Source of the DNA: Halobacteriales archaeon QS_1_68_17
GTDB taxonomy: Archaea; Halobacteriota; Halobacteria; Halobacteriales; Haloarculaceae
DNA length: 64,000 bases
Assembly (NCBI GenBank): GCA_003021105.1
Contig: PXRG01000008.1
Location: 1-64,000 of the forward strand
Direction of reading: 5' to 3'
In this document: in pieces, positions 41,209 through 50,999 of the stretch
How positions within the stretch are numbered: the stretch's first letter is position 1
How the letters are laid out: each line of letters starts with the position of its first letter
Notes under the pieces: model-generated
Database searches by the model: none
What the model saw: only the letters and a program-made list of their open reading frames with translations
Told to the model about the DNA's origin: nothing
Program-made: the position numbers and the translations under genes

Positions 41209-41827
41209 TTTGCTGCCGGTCCACGAACGGATCGGAACGATGGAGATAAAAATAATTGTACCCGGCTGGTTCGCGGACTGGGAGGTAGTCGATGGGAGGC
41301 CGGCGTCCCCGGAGCAGTCGGCGGCGTCGACTGCCCCGGAGACCGATTCCGGTCGTCCGCGGAGGCGTCGACGGCCGACGAGACCGTCTTCCGCAAGACA
41401 TCGACGGCGACGAGGCCGGTCGTCCGCGGAGGCGTTGCAAACTCGACGGGAGCGGCCGCCGCGAGAGCCACGATCCGTGCGCAATCGTCACCCGACGCGC
41501 GACCACAGCCGTCCGAGCCGCTCTTCCGGGGCGTTTCCCGGGGATTCCTCAGCCCCGGCCGTCCTCGCGGCCGCCGACCTCCGGACGGGAAACGACGTCG
41601 CCCCGGCGATGAGTTACCCAGTGAAAGGGAAGCGTTCGGCCGAGAAGCGGAACGATGATTCCAACTATTTCTATGTTTTTTCGCCGCCGGATAGGGAACG
41701 CGGAGCGCGCGATGCGAACCCGCCCGGGGGCGCGGAACGACGTGACCGGCGGTTTACCAGGTGTCGTACCCCGGGGTGACCGCTCGGGCGTCCGGACGGA
41801 CGGCAACGGAACGACGTGACCGGCGGT
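41209..41827. other. Intergenic, no gene recognised; contains a duplicated gene end
   Basis: There is no coding signal; the six-frame ORFs are Arg/Pro/Ser-rich shadows. The left part is the bioY upstream flank. Around 41641-41695 is an AT-rich stretch. At 41733-41770 lies a copy of the 3' end of the aldo-keto reductase gene that follows. Confidence 0.5.
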
Positions 41828-41844
41828 TTACCAGGTGTCGTACC
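41733..41844. repeat. 38-bp perfect direct repeat (copies 41733-41770 and 41807-41844)
   Basis: Both copies start cggaacgacgtgaccggcgg and end ccaggtgtcgtacc, 74 bp apart. The right copy includes the last codons and stop of the aldo-keto reductase; the left copy is outside the gene. This is a tandem duplication of the gene end. Confidence 0.85.
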
Positions 41845-42859
41845 GGCCATCGATTCCGCGCGCGGGCGCGGACTCGATGCCGGCGAACGGGCCGGGTTTG
41901 GCGGCCGCGAGCCGGTCGAACTGGTCGTCGGTCAGCGACACGTCGGCCGCGGCGAGGTTCTCCTCTAGCTGGGCGACGGTGCGCGCGCCGACGATGGGGC
42001 CGGTCACCAGGTCGTGGTGGAGATGCCAGGCGATGGCGACCTGCGCGGGCGAGGCACCGACCTCGTTTGCGACCGCCCGGAGGACGTCGAGTGCCGCGAA
42101 GTTCTCGTCGGAGAGGTACTTCTCGGCGAAGCGGTCGTCCTCCGCGGCCCGGGAGTCGACCGACGAGACGTCGTCGCGGTCGTACTTCCCCGTCAGGAAG
42201 CCCTCCCCGAGCGGGCTCCAGGGGACGACGCCGAGGTCGTACTCGGCGCACATCTCCAGGTACGGCCCCTCGATCTCCCGGTCGACGAGGTTGTACCGGG
42301 GCTGGACGACGGTGAACGGTTCGTAGCCGTACTCGTCGGCGACGGCGTTGGCCCGGACGACCTTCCAGGCGTTGGGCCAGAGCGTCGACGACCCGAGGTA
42401 GTTGACCCGGCCGGACTCGACGAACCCGTCGAGCGTGCGCACGAACTCCCGGACCGGCGTGGCGTCGTCCCAGCGGTGGATGTACAGCAGGTCCAGGTAG
42501 TCGGTCCCCAGCCGATCCAGGATCAGGTCGATCTGCCGGCGGAGGTGTTTCCGGCCCAGGCCCCGCCCGTTCGGTTCGCCCGTCCGGACCGGCCAGTAGA
42601 TCTTCGAGGCGATCACGAACTCCTCGCGGTCCCGGTCGGCGAGCCACTCGCCGATCCACCGCTCGCTTTTCCCGCTGCCGTACATGTCGGCGGTGTCGAT
42701 GAAGCGGCCGCCGGCCGCCTCGTAGGCGTCCAGGAGTTCGTGTGCGCGCTGGCAGTCGATCTCGACGTTGCCCGCGTCGGTCTCGCGGCCGAACCGCCAG
42801 GTCCCGAAGGGCAGTTCGCTGACCATCGTCCCGGTCCGACCGAGGGGTACGTAGTCCAT
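41828..42859 (-). CDS. Aldo-keto reductase
   Basis: A 343-residue (beta/alpha)8 NADPH oxidoreductase. Catalytic tetrad: Asp in FIDTADMYGSGKSERWIGEW (D and Y), Lys in FVIASKIYW, His in DLLYIHRWDD. The C-terminal cofactor segment is PIVGARTVAQLEENLAA. The length and NYLGSSTLWPNAWKV insert resemble the YajO/AKR-like subgroup using aldoses. Start ATG 42859; the 982-residue track frame is an artefact. It points away from the FGGY kinase across a shared promoter gap. Confidence 0.9.
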   Translation of the reverse strand: MDYVPLGRTGTMVSELPFGTWRFGRETDAGNVEIDCQRAHELLDAYEAAGGRFIDTADMYGSGKSERWIGEWLADRDREEFVIASKIYWPVRTGEPNGRGLGRKHLRRQIDLILDRLGTDYLDLLYIHRWDDATPVREFVRTLDGFVESGRVNYLGSSTLWPNAWKVVRANAVADEYGYEPFTVVQPRYNLVDREIEGPYLEMCAEYDLGVVPWSPLGEGFLTGKYDRDDVSSVDSRAAEDDRFAEKYLSDENFAALDVLRAVANEVGASPAQVAIAWHLHHDLVTGPIVGARTVAQLEENLAAADVSLTDDQFDRLAAAKPGPFAGIESAPARGIDGRYDTW

Positions 42860-43074
42860 GGGCGTGGGAGGTGGGGCCGTTCGGCTGATAAATCCTCCGC
42901 CCGGCGGCGGCCGCGGTGGCGCGGACGACGCGTCCGCCCGTCGCCCCGGGCCGGCCGCGGTCGGCGGGAGCCGGCCCGGCCGGTCGTGGAGTGTCGACGG
43001 CACCTCGTCGGGGTCTGGAGGGGTGAGCCGGAGCGGGTCCCGTCGGGGCCGGGCCGTTCGCCGGGGAGTACCGG

Positions 43075-43082
43075 TATATTTA
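43075..43082 (+). promoter_or_regulatory. TATA box of the FGGY kinase gene
   Basis: tatattta. Its distance places transcription onset at about 43105. That excludes ATG 43082 as a start and supports ATG 43127. Confidence 0.6.
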
Positions 43083-43126
43083 TGCGACAACCTGTCACAG
43101 TGCCAATCACGGTAGCTGGGAGCAGC

Positions 43127-44629
43127 ATGTTCATCGGAATCGACATCGGTCACACGAACGTCAAGGCCGTCGCCTACGACGCGGACTGGACCGTCGCGGG
43201 TGTACACGGGATCGAAGGGGGGATGATCCACCCGAGCGACGACCGGACGGAGATCCCAATCGAGCAGCGGTGGGAGATCGTCCTGGAGTGTCTCGACGAA
43301 CTCGAAAGCGACGTGGACGGGGAGATCGAGGGAATCGGGCTGGCCGGCGGCGGCGGGGGACTCTACCCGCTCGGCGCAGACGGGGAGCCGGCGATGAACG
43401 GGGTCCCCTTGCTGGACGAACGGACCAGAGGGGGGCTGTTCGACCGGTGGGACGACGACGGGACCCGCCGGCAGATCTCCGAGATCACGGGCATCCCGCT
43501 GCCGCCCGGGGGCGTGCTCATCATGCTCCGCTGGCTGAAGGAAAACCAGCCCGGAACGTACGACGACATCGCGCACGTGCTCAACCTCAAGGACGCCGTG
43601 CGCTACCGGCTCACGGGCGAACTCGCAAACGAGATCAGCGACGCGACCTTCAGCCTCACGAACCACCGGACCCAGGACTACGACCACGAACTGTTCGAAC
43701 TCGCGGGGGTCACGGAGAAGTGGGACGCCCTGCCCGAGTTGAAGTCGGCGAGCCACGAGGTCGCCGGGCACGTCACCCCCGAGGTCGAGCGGGAGACCGG
43801 CATCCCGGCGGGGACGCCCGTCGTGGCCGGCGCACACGACGCCTGTGCCAACACGCTCGGGGTCGGGGCGCTCGGCGCGGACACCGTCACGACCGCGGGC
43901 GGGACGTGGTCGCTGAGCACGATGGCGCTGGACGAACCGGCGGTCGCGCTCGATAGCTGGTGTTGCGAGAACTTCCTGGAGCGCGGGACGTGGATGCTCG
44001 AAATCTCGACGCCGACCGGGACGGTCTCGCTGGACTGGTTCGTCGAGGACTTCTGCGATCCCGAGCGCGAGCGGGCCGAACGCGAGGACAGGGCGATCTG
44101 GGACGTCATCGAGGAGAAGATCGCCGGCGTCGAGACCAACGCCGTCTTCCACCCGTTCCTGTTCGGGAACCCGTGGGGGTACCTCTACCAGGACAACGCC
44201 TCGGGGAGTTTCACCGGCCTGCGGCCGACCGACGGCCGGATCGAGATGCTCCGTGCGGTCTACGAGGCCATCGCGTTCATGCACCGCTGGCAGGTCGACC
44301 TCTACGACGAGGCCTTCGGCGTCGAGGAGGTCCGGTTTACCGGCGGGGCCGCCCGGAGCGACTTCTGGGCGGAGATGTTCGCCGACGTGATGGACAAACC
44401 GGTCGTCGTCACGGAGAAAGCCGAGTCGGGCTGTTTCGGCGCGGCGATGCTGGCGGCCATCGGCGTCGGGGAGATCGACGGCCTGGACACGACGGCGTCG
44501 CTGGTCGAGATCGACGAGGTGTACCGCCCGGGCGAGACCGACTACGACCCCAAGTACAGGAGCTTCAGGACCCTCGCCGGCCGCATGGAGGGAGTCTGGG
44601 ACGAACACGACGCGCTCCGGAGCCGGTAG
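43127..44629 (+). CDS. FGGY-family carbohydrate kinase
   Basis: A 500-residue sugar/polyol kinase. The phosphate-binding loop is FIGIDIGHTNVKAVAYDADW. The substrate/catalytic Asp region is GTPVVAGAHDACANTLGVGA. The adenosine motif is VRFTGGAARSDFWAEMFADV, then VTEKAESGCFGAAMLAAIGV. The closest resemblance by eye is to LyxK/EryA-like kinases rather than GlpK, but the substrate is open. Start ATG 43127 is set by the TATA box at 43075. It is probably the first gene of the ABC-2 module; the binding-protein gene begins 161 nt downstream with its own promoter. Confidence 0.9.
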   Translation: MFIGIDIGHTNVKAVAYDADWTVAGVHGIEGGMIHPSDDRTEIPIEQRWEIVLECLDELESDVDGEIEGIGLAGGGGGLYPLGADGEPAMNGVPLLDERTRGGLFDRWDDDGTRRQISEITGIPLPPGGVLIMLRWLKENQPGTYDDIAHVLNLKDAVRYRLTGELANEISDATFSLTNHRTQDYDHELFELAGVTEKWDALPELKSASHEVAGHVTPEVERETGIPAGTPVVAGAHDACANTLGVGALGADTVTTAGGTWSLSTMALDEPAVALDSWCCENFLERGTWMLEISTPTGTVSLDWFVEDFCDPERERAEREDRAIWDVIEEKIAGVETNAVFHPFLFGNPWGYLYQDNASGSFTGLRPTDGRIEMLRAVYEAIAFMHRWQVDLYDEAFGVEEVRFTGGAARSDFWAEMFADVMDKPVVVTEKAESGCFGAAMLAAIGVGEIDGLDTTASLVEIDEVYRPGETDYDPKYRSFRTLAGRMEGVWDEHDALRSR

Positions 44630-44745
44630 GAGCCGCCGCCGGGGACCGGCCGTCTCCCGGCGGGGGTGCGTCCGACGCCCTGGAGACTCCGCGTCCCGTC
44701 CGGTTCGGCGTTCGGACGGTCGAACCGCCCCCGGACGGGACGATA

Positions 44746-44775
44746 TGAGGGAAAAAATTATATACAATTCCCTCA
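44746..44775. promoter_or_regulatory. Operator-like inverted repeat around the TATA box of ABC module 2
   Basis: tgagggaa (44746-44753) and ttccctca (44768-44775) are perfect 8-bp arms with a 14-bp spacer containing ttatata. The binding-protein ATG is only 16 bp downstream, so the gene is leaderless or nearly so, and a dimer bound here would control the core promoter. Its sequence differs from all three IclR palindrome types. Confidence 0.65.
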
Positions 44776-44790
44776 CAACCTTATCACGGT

Positions 44791-46269
44791 ATGTCAGATA
44801 AACGGCTACAGAGGCGTAAGTTCATCCAGTCGACAGGTGCCGCGGCGGGCATCGCCGCCATTGCCGGCTGTACCGGCGATGGTGGCGACGGTGGCAGCGG
44901 CGACGGTGGCGGCGGCGACGGTGGCGACGGTGGCGGCAGCACGAGCACGCCGCCGGGCGAGGACGTCGAACCCGCCGACAAGATCCAGTTCATCTCGGAG
45001 TCGACGCCGCCGAGCAAGGCGCTGAAGTCGATCATCAGCCGCTTTACCGACGAGACGGGCATCGAGGTGGAGTTCACGCTCACTCCGCTGCTCAACTACA
45101 CGGAGAAACTGGCGAACGACCTCACCAGCCAGGCGGGCAACTTCGACGCCGTCTACGTCGACCCGTACAACATCGGTGCCCCGTACTATCCGGATCTGGA
45201 ACCCCTCGACGCCTACATCGAGGACAACAACTACGACATGGACGACCACATCCAGATCCACATCGACGCGTGTTCGGTCTACGAAGAGGACGGGACGGTC
45301 AGGGGGCTCCCCTACGACTGTCCGACGATCACGCTGGCCTACCGCCAGGACGTCTTCGACGAGTACGGCGAGCAGGCCACGAGCGACCTCGGGTTCGAGG
45401 CCGAGCCCAACCCCGACATGACCTGGTCGCAGTACATGGAGGTCGCCAGGTGGATCAACGAGAACGTCCCAGACGACATGGTGGAGTACGGGACGGGGCA
45501 TATGGCCAAGCAGCACCAGTCGCTGGCCAACGAGTTCGAGATGATCCAGTGGGCCTTCGGCGGGACACAGCTCACGGGCTTCGACGGGAAGGACCCGATC
45601 CTGCCGGACGACATCTCGGCCGGATTCACCGACGACGCCTCCATCGAGGCGGCGGAATTCTACACCGAACTGGTCGGCGAAGTCGCCCACCCGGGCAGCA
45701 CGACCTGGAACTGGACGGGCGTCGCCCAGGCGTTCGCCAACGGCAAGATTGCCATGGCACCCGAGTGGCACGAGTTCAACGGCCTGTTTGCAGACACCGA
45801 GTCGAGCGTGGTCGCCGACAAGGTCAGCTGGACGCTGGCCCCGTCCGGTCCCGCCGAGAACCGGAACGTCCAGGCCCACTACGGCGGGAGTAGCATCGGC
45901 ATCAACGCCCACACCTCCGACGCCAAGAAGAAGGCCGCGTGGAAGTTCATCGAGTGGACCACCTCGCCGGACATCCAGTTCGAACTGCTGAAGGCCGCGG
46001 GCGGGACGCCGACCCGCCAGTCCGTCTACGACCGCAGCGAGGTCAAGGAGGCCAGCCAGGCCCAGACCGCCGAGAGCAAATACCCGAACGTCGTGCCGCC
46101 GGTGCTCGAAGCCTGGAAACAGGAGAACATCGGCCAGCGCCCCCACCACCCCGACTGGCTCCAGCTCGAGCAGGTCATCTACACCGAGGGCTCGAAGATG
46201 GTCAACGGCGACCAGTCGCCCGAAGCCACCATGCAGGCCTGCGCCGACGGCTTCAGCAGCATCCTGTAA
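44791..46269 (+). CDS. ABC sugar-binding lipoprotein (module 2)
   Basis: A 492-residue receptor. The Tat signal is LQRRKFIQSTGAAAGIAAIA and lipobox AIAGC, then a Gly/Asp/Ser linker. The family-1 fold includes ESTPPSKALKSIISRFTDET, NFDAVYVDPYNIGAPYYPDL, WTGVAQAFANGKIAMAPEW and YGGSSIGINAHTSDAKKKAA. The ligand is unknown. It leads the SBP-permease-permease-ATPase cluster and sits after the FGGY kinase, so the imported compound is probably the kinase substrate or its precursor. Confidence 0.92.
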   Translation: MSDKRLQRRKFIQSTGAAAGIAAIAGCTGDGGDGGSGDGGGGDGGDGGGSTSTPPGEDVEPADKIQFISESTPPSKALKSIISRFTDETGIEVEFTLTPLLNYTEKLANDLTSQAGNFDAVYVDPYNIGAPYYPDLEPLDAYIEDNNYDMDDHIQIHIDACSVYEEDGTVRGLPYDCPTITLAYRQDVFDEYGEQATSDLGFEAEPNPDMTWSQYMEVARWINENVPDDMVEYGTGHMAKQHQSLANEFEMIQWAFGGTQLTGFDGKDPILPDDISAGFTDDASIEAAEFYTELVGEVAHPGSTTWNWTGVAQAFANGKIAMAPEWHEFNGLFADTESSVVADKVSWTLAPSGPAENRNVQAHYGGSSIGINAHTSDAKKKAAWKFIEWTTSPDIQFELLKAAGGTPTRQSVYDRSEVKEASQAQTAESKYPNVVPPVLEAWKQENIGQRPHHPDWLQLEQVIYTEGSKMVNGDQSPEATMQACADGFSSIL

Positions 46270-46353
46270 CGGCGGGGTCCCGGCGGATCAAAACAGTCAA
46301 GACGGTCCTTTTTTATCCATTACGGTACACACTGGCAGGGAGAAACAAAAGCA

Positions 46354-47325
46354 ATGGTCGAACACCAACGCACGACGGAGGTCTCCGGCGTTTCGACCGA
46401 CGCGTACGTCGGCGAGGAGCCGGACGACACGGGGGAATCGATCCTGGAGTCGCTACCCATCTCCTTCGAGATGGTGCTGCTGGCACCCAGCATCATCACA
46501 CTGGCGATCCTGAGCATCATCCCGCTGGTGGTGATCATCTGGCTGTCGTTCATGGAGATCAACTTCACGCCGGTGAACGAACAGATCTTCGTCGGCCCCC
46601 AGAACTACGCCGACATGGTCAATAACGGCAACGTCTGGGACGCCTGGAAGGCCACGGTCGTCTACGTCGGCGGGTCGCTATCGCTTCAGCTCGGGCTCGG
46701 CATCCTCATCTCGGTGATGCTCCACCGGGTCATCGTGGGCGAGAACGTGTTCACGAGCATCGTCATCATGCCGATGATGATCGCGCCGGTGGTCGTGGGG
46801 TTGCTCTGGCAGTTCCTGCTCGATCCCACGTTCGGGCTGTATACGTACATGATGAACCAGATCGGACTGTTCATCAACCAGCCGATCCTGGGGGACCCGA
46901 ACAGTGCGATGGCGGCGCTGATCCTCATGGACACCTGGCAGTGGACGCCGCTGATCGTGCTGATCGTGCTGGCGCAGCTCAAGTCGATCCCGGAACACCT
47001 CTACGAGGCCGCGCGCGTGGACGGGGCGACCGGGTTCACCCAGTTCCGGTACGTGACGCTCCCGCTGTTGAAACCCGCCATCGCCATCGCCCTGCTGTTG
47101 CGGTCGATGGACCTGATGCGGTACTTCGCGAAGGTGTTCATCACGACGGGCGGCGGTCCGTCGAACACGACGAAGATCATCGGCCTCTACGTCTACGAGC
47201 AGGGCCTGCGCTTTTTCAACCTCGGCTACGGCTCCGCGGTCGGGCTGGTGATGCTCGTGGTCACGATCCTGATGGGACTTGCCTTCGTCGAGATGATCAT
47301 GGGAGGTGCCGGCGACAATGAGTAA
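46354..47325 (+). CDS. ABC sugar permease, MalF/UgpA type (module 2)
   Basis: A 323-residue permease. A ~35-residue cytoplasmic N-tail precedes six helices (LAPSIITLAILSIIPLVVII, QLGLGILISVMLHRVIVGE, SIVIMPMMIAPVVVGLLW). The EAA motif is YEAARVDGATGFTQFRYVTL. The stop overlaps the next gene's ATG by 8 nt, so the two permeases are coupled and made in equal amounts. Confidence 0.94.
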   Translation: MVEHQRTTEVSGVSTDAYVGEEPDDTGESILESLPISFEMVLLAPSIITLAILSIIPLVVIIWLSFMEINFTPVNEQIFVGPQNYADMVNNGNVWDAWKATVVYVGGSLSLQLGLGILISVMLHRVIVGENVFTSIVIMPMMIAPVVVGLLWQFLLDPTFGLYTYMMNQIGLFINQPILGDPNSAMAALILMDTWQWTPLIVLIVLAQLKSIPEHLYEAARVDGATGFTQFRYVTLPLLKPAIAIALLLRSMDLMRYFAKVFITTGGGPSNTTKIIGLYVYEQGLRFFNLGYGSAVGLVMLVVTILMGLAFVEMIMGGAGDNE

Positions 47326-48169
47326 GGCGAACCAGTCGACCGCGTTGCCCAGGCCGATCAGGCGGTACGGCCCGCTGGCCGTGCTGGGCGTGTTCTCGCT
47401 GTGGACGCTCGTCCCGCTGTTCTGGATGTTCCTCTCGTCGCTGAAGATCCGGAAGAGCATGTTCGAGTTCCCGCCGACGATCATCTTCGACCCCACGTTG
47501 CGGTACTACCAGGACATGTTCCTGGGATCGAACCCGGTGACGCCGTTCCTGGCAAACAGCGTGATCGTCGCGCTGGGGACCGCCGTGCTCTCGGTCGGGC
47601 TGGGCACCGTCGGGGGCTACGGCCTCTCCCGGCTCGACCTCCGCGGGAAGAAACACCTCGCGTTCTGGATCATCAGCACCCGGATGGCCCCCATCGTCGT
47701 CGTCGTGATCCCGCTATTCTACGTCTACAAGACCGCGGGGCTGTTGAACACCCACGTCGGGCTCATCATCGCCCACACGACGTTCAACCTCCCCTTCGCC
47801 ATCTGGCTGATGCGCTCGTTCTTCGACGAGGTGCCCGTGTCACTGGAGGAGGCGGCGATGATCGACGGGGCGACGCGGTGGCAGGCCTTCCGAAAGGTGT
47901 CGCTCCCCCTGGTGTTGCCGGGGATGGGCGCGACCGCGATCATCGCCATCGTCTTCTCGTGGAACGACTTCATCTTCGCGTTGATCTTCACCAGCAACGC
48001 GACCCAGACGATGCCCGTCGCGGCGTCGCAACTGGTCACACAGACGGGGACGCTGTGGGGACAGGTGATGGCCACCGGGGTCGTGATCCTGCTCCCGATG
48101 GTGACCTTCGGCGTCATCGTCAAGAAGTACCTCGTCAGCGGCCTCACGATGGGGGCGGTCAAGGAATGA
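47318..48169 (+). CDS. ABC sugar permease, MalG/UgpE type (module 2)
   Basis: A 283-residue permease from ATG 47318 (MSKANQSTALPRPIRRYG); the track start at 47306 adds residues inside the preceding gene. It has six helices and the EAA loop LEEAAMIDGATRWQAFRKVS. TFNLPFAIWLMRSFFDEVPV is the conserved pre-EAA region. Its stop overlaps a 20-codon ORF by 4 nt. Confidence 0.94.
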   Translation: MSKANQSTALPRPIRRYGPLAVLGVFSLWTLVPLFWMFLSSLKIRKSMFEFPPTIIFDPTLRYYQDMFLGSNPVTPFLANSVIVALGTAVLSVGLGTVGGYGLSRLDLRGKKHLAFWIISTRMAPIVVVVIPLFYVYKTAGLLNTHVGLIIAHTTFNLPFAIWLMRSFFDEVPVSLEEAAMIDGATRWQAFRKVSLPLVLPGMGATAIIAIVFSWNDFIFALIFTSNATQTMPVAASQLVTQTGTLWGQVMATGVVILLPMVTFGVIVKKYLVSGLTMGAVKE

Positions 48170-48228
48170 CCGGCGCGACCGACGTGTCGGTGACCGACGA
48201 CAGTCGACAGGAGGGTTACAACGACTAA
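48166..48228 (+). CDS. Possible 20-residue small protein between permease and ATPase
   Basis: ATG 48166 overlaps the permease stop as ATGA, and the ORF MTGATDVSVTDDSRQEGYND ends at TAA 48226-48228, 2 nt before the ATPase ATG 48231. The spacing is that of a genuine operon gene. The acidic composition fits haloarchaea. It could instead be only a translational relay keeping ribosomes on the mRNA between the two transporter genes. Confidence 0.35.
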   Translation: MTGATDVSVTDDSRQEGYND

Positions 48229-48230
48229 CC

Positions 48231-49406
<1,176 letters not shown>

Positions 49407-49438
49407 AACGCATCCTTCTGCAGTCTCCTCCCGTCGGA

Positions 49439-49756
49439 TCAGCCGGCCGTGGATTCCTCGGATTCCCCGGATTTCTCCGAGTGCTCGGAGTCCTCGAACA
49501 GTTCGACCACGCCCGTGCCCGTGACGGTGACCGCGTAGCCGGCAAACCGGAAGGTGACGCGCAGGTCGTGGTCGGCCGATCGGTCGTCCGCCGCGACCAG
49601 TCCGTCCAGCGCGTCCGGATCGACGGCGCGGTACAGCGGCGGCAGCGCCATCGGGTCGGTCCCGGAGGCGCGCGAGACGGCGTTGACGACGGCCCCTACC
49701 GGGCTGTCCTGTTGCCAATCGTACGTCGACCGAAAGCGGGTGGAATGCGTTCCCAT
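49439..49756 (-). CDS. HalOD1-domain small protein
   Basis: A 105-residue protein. The core SPVGAVVNAVSRASGTDPMA and LPPLYRAVDPDALDGLVAA matches the halobacterial output domain 1, found as an output module of haloarchaeal signalling proteins and also, as here, alone. The tail is a Ser/Glu-rich acidic segment. It is convergent with the ABC-2 operon and divergent from pdxA copy 2. A role in regulating either cluster is possible but not shown. Confidence 0.8.
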   Translation of the reverse strand: MGTHSTRFRSTYDWQQDSPVGAVVNAVSRASGTDPMALPPLYRAVDPDALDGLVAADDRSADHDLRVTFRFAGYAVTVTGTGVVELFEDSEHSEKSGESEESTAG

Positions 49757-49970
49757 CTGTCCAGTACCCGGTTTCCACAGGCACGTAGTTCAATCTGTGG
49801 GTTCGTCGCGGGACCGGCCCCGCCGGCGACCCCGCCAGTTCGGCCGGTCCCGCCGTCGCTGTCGGTCCCGCCCTTCTGCAGATCCCGCCGTCGCTGTCGG
49901 TGTGCCGGCCCCGCTCTCGCTGCCGGGCGGAGGCAAAGCTTCATTTGGGTGTGCCCGGTATCGGCTGTCG

Positions 49971-50993
49971 ATGTCAACAGACCTGCCTATCGTCGGCGTC
50001 ACCATGGGTGACCCGGCAGGGATCGGGAGCGAGATCATCGTGAAAGCCTACCCACAGGTGTTCGACGCGGCCCGGCCGGTCGTACTCGGGGACTTTGACG
50101 TGATGGCAGACGCCGTCGCCGCCTGCGAGAGCGACCTCGACCTGCGCCGCGTCGAGACAGTCGACGAGGCGCGCTTCGAGACCGGGGTGCTCGACGTCGT
50201 CGACTTCGACAACCTCGACGAGGTCGTGCGGGGCGAACACCGCGGCGAGTACGGGCGGGCCAGCCTCGACTACGTCGAACACGGGATCGAACTCGCCACG
50301 TCGGGAGCCATCGACGCGATGTGCAACGCGCCCATCAACAAGAAGGCCCTGGAGATGGCCGGCAGCGACTACGCCGGCCACACGAACCTGCTGGCCGACC
50401 GCACCGGGACCGACGAGTACTCGATGTTGCTCATCCAGGACGAACTCCGGGTCACGCACGTCACGGTCCACATGTCCCTCCAGGAGGCCATCGACACGAT
50501 CACGACCGAACGGGTGCTCGAAACCATCGAGGTCACCGACGAGGGACTCCGGGGCCTGGGGATCGAGGACCCGTCGATCGCGGTCTGTGGCCTGAACCCC
50601 CACGCCGGCGAGGGGGGCGTGCTCGGGACCACGGACGCGGAGGAGATCGAACCGGCCGTCGAACGGGCGCGGGACGCGGGGATCGACGCCTCCGGTCCGT
50701 GGGCCGGGGACAACATCTTCAACCAGGCCGCCGTCGGTCGGTTCGACGGGGTCGTCGCCATGTACCACGACCAGGGTCACATCGCCACCAACGTCCACGG
50801 CCTCCTCCCCAGCGGGGGTTTCGCCGGCGTCAACATGACAATCGGACTGCCCATCGTCCGCACGAGCACGACACACGGGACCGCCTTCGACATCGCCGGG
50901 ACGGGCATCGCCGACGAGGACAGCATGGTCGACGCGATCCGGGCGGCCGCGCGGGCCGCGGAGGCCGGGATGGCCGGGACGGCTGCCGACTGA
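49971..50993 (+). CDS. pdxA: PdxA-family dehydrogenase (PdxA2 type), copy 2
   Basis: A 340-residue paralogue of the copy at 26900: VGVTMGDPAGIGSEIIVKAY, CNAPINKKALEMAGSDYAGH, GVVAMYHDQGHIATNVHGLL and GVNMTIGLPIVRTSTTHGT. Two differences stand out. The substrate-side K after YHDQGHIPIK is replaced (YHDQGHIATN), and the DHGT near the third metal His reads THGT. These suggest another substrate than copy 1. No DUF1537 kinase is next to it, so it may use the kinase at 27894 or an already phosphorylated compound. Start ATG 49971. Confidence 0.88.
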   Translation: MSTDLPIVGVTMGDPAGIGSEIIVKAYPQVFDAARPVVLGDFDVMADAVAACESDLDLRRVETVDEARFETGVLDVVDFDNLDEVVRGEHRGEYGRASLDYVEHGIELATSGAIDAMCNAPINKKALEMAGSDYAGHTNLLADRTGTDEYSMLLIQDELRVTHVTVHMSLQEAIDTITTERVLETIEVTDEGLRGLGIEDPSIAVCGLNPHAGEGGVLGTTDAEEIEPAVERARDAGIDASGPWAGDNIFNQAAVGRFDGVVAMYHDQGHIATNVHGLLPSGGFAGVNMTIGLPIVRTSTTHGTAFDIAGTGIADEDSMVDAIRAAARAAEAGMAGTAAD

Positions 50994-50999
50994 CCGCGC

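Noticed and set aside
41828-44776. 982-residue minus-strand ORF covering the aldo-keto reductase and the FGGY kinase region
   Set aside because: Only its last 343 codons have protein-like content; the rest is antisense to the kinase, a common artefact in GC-rich haloarchaeal DNA.
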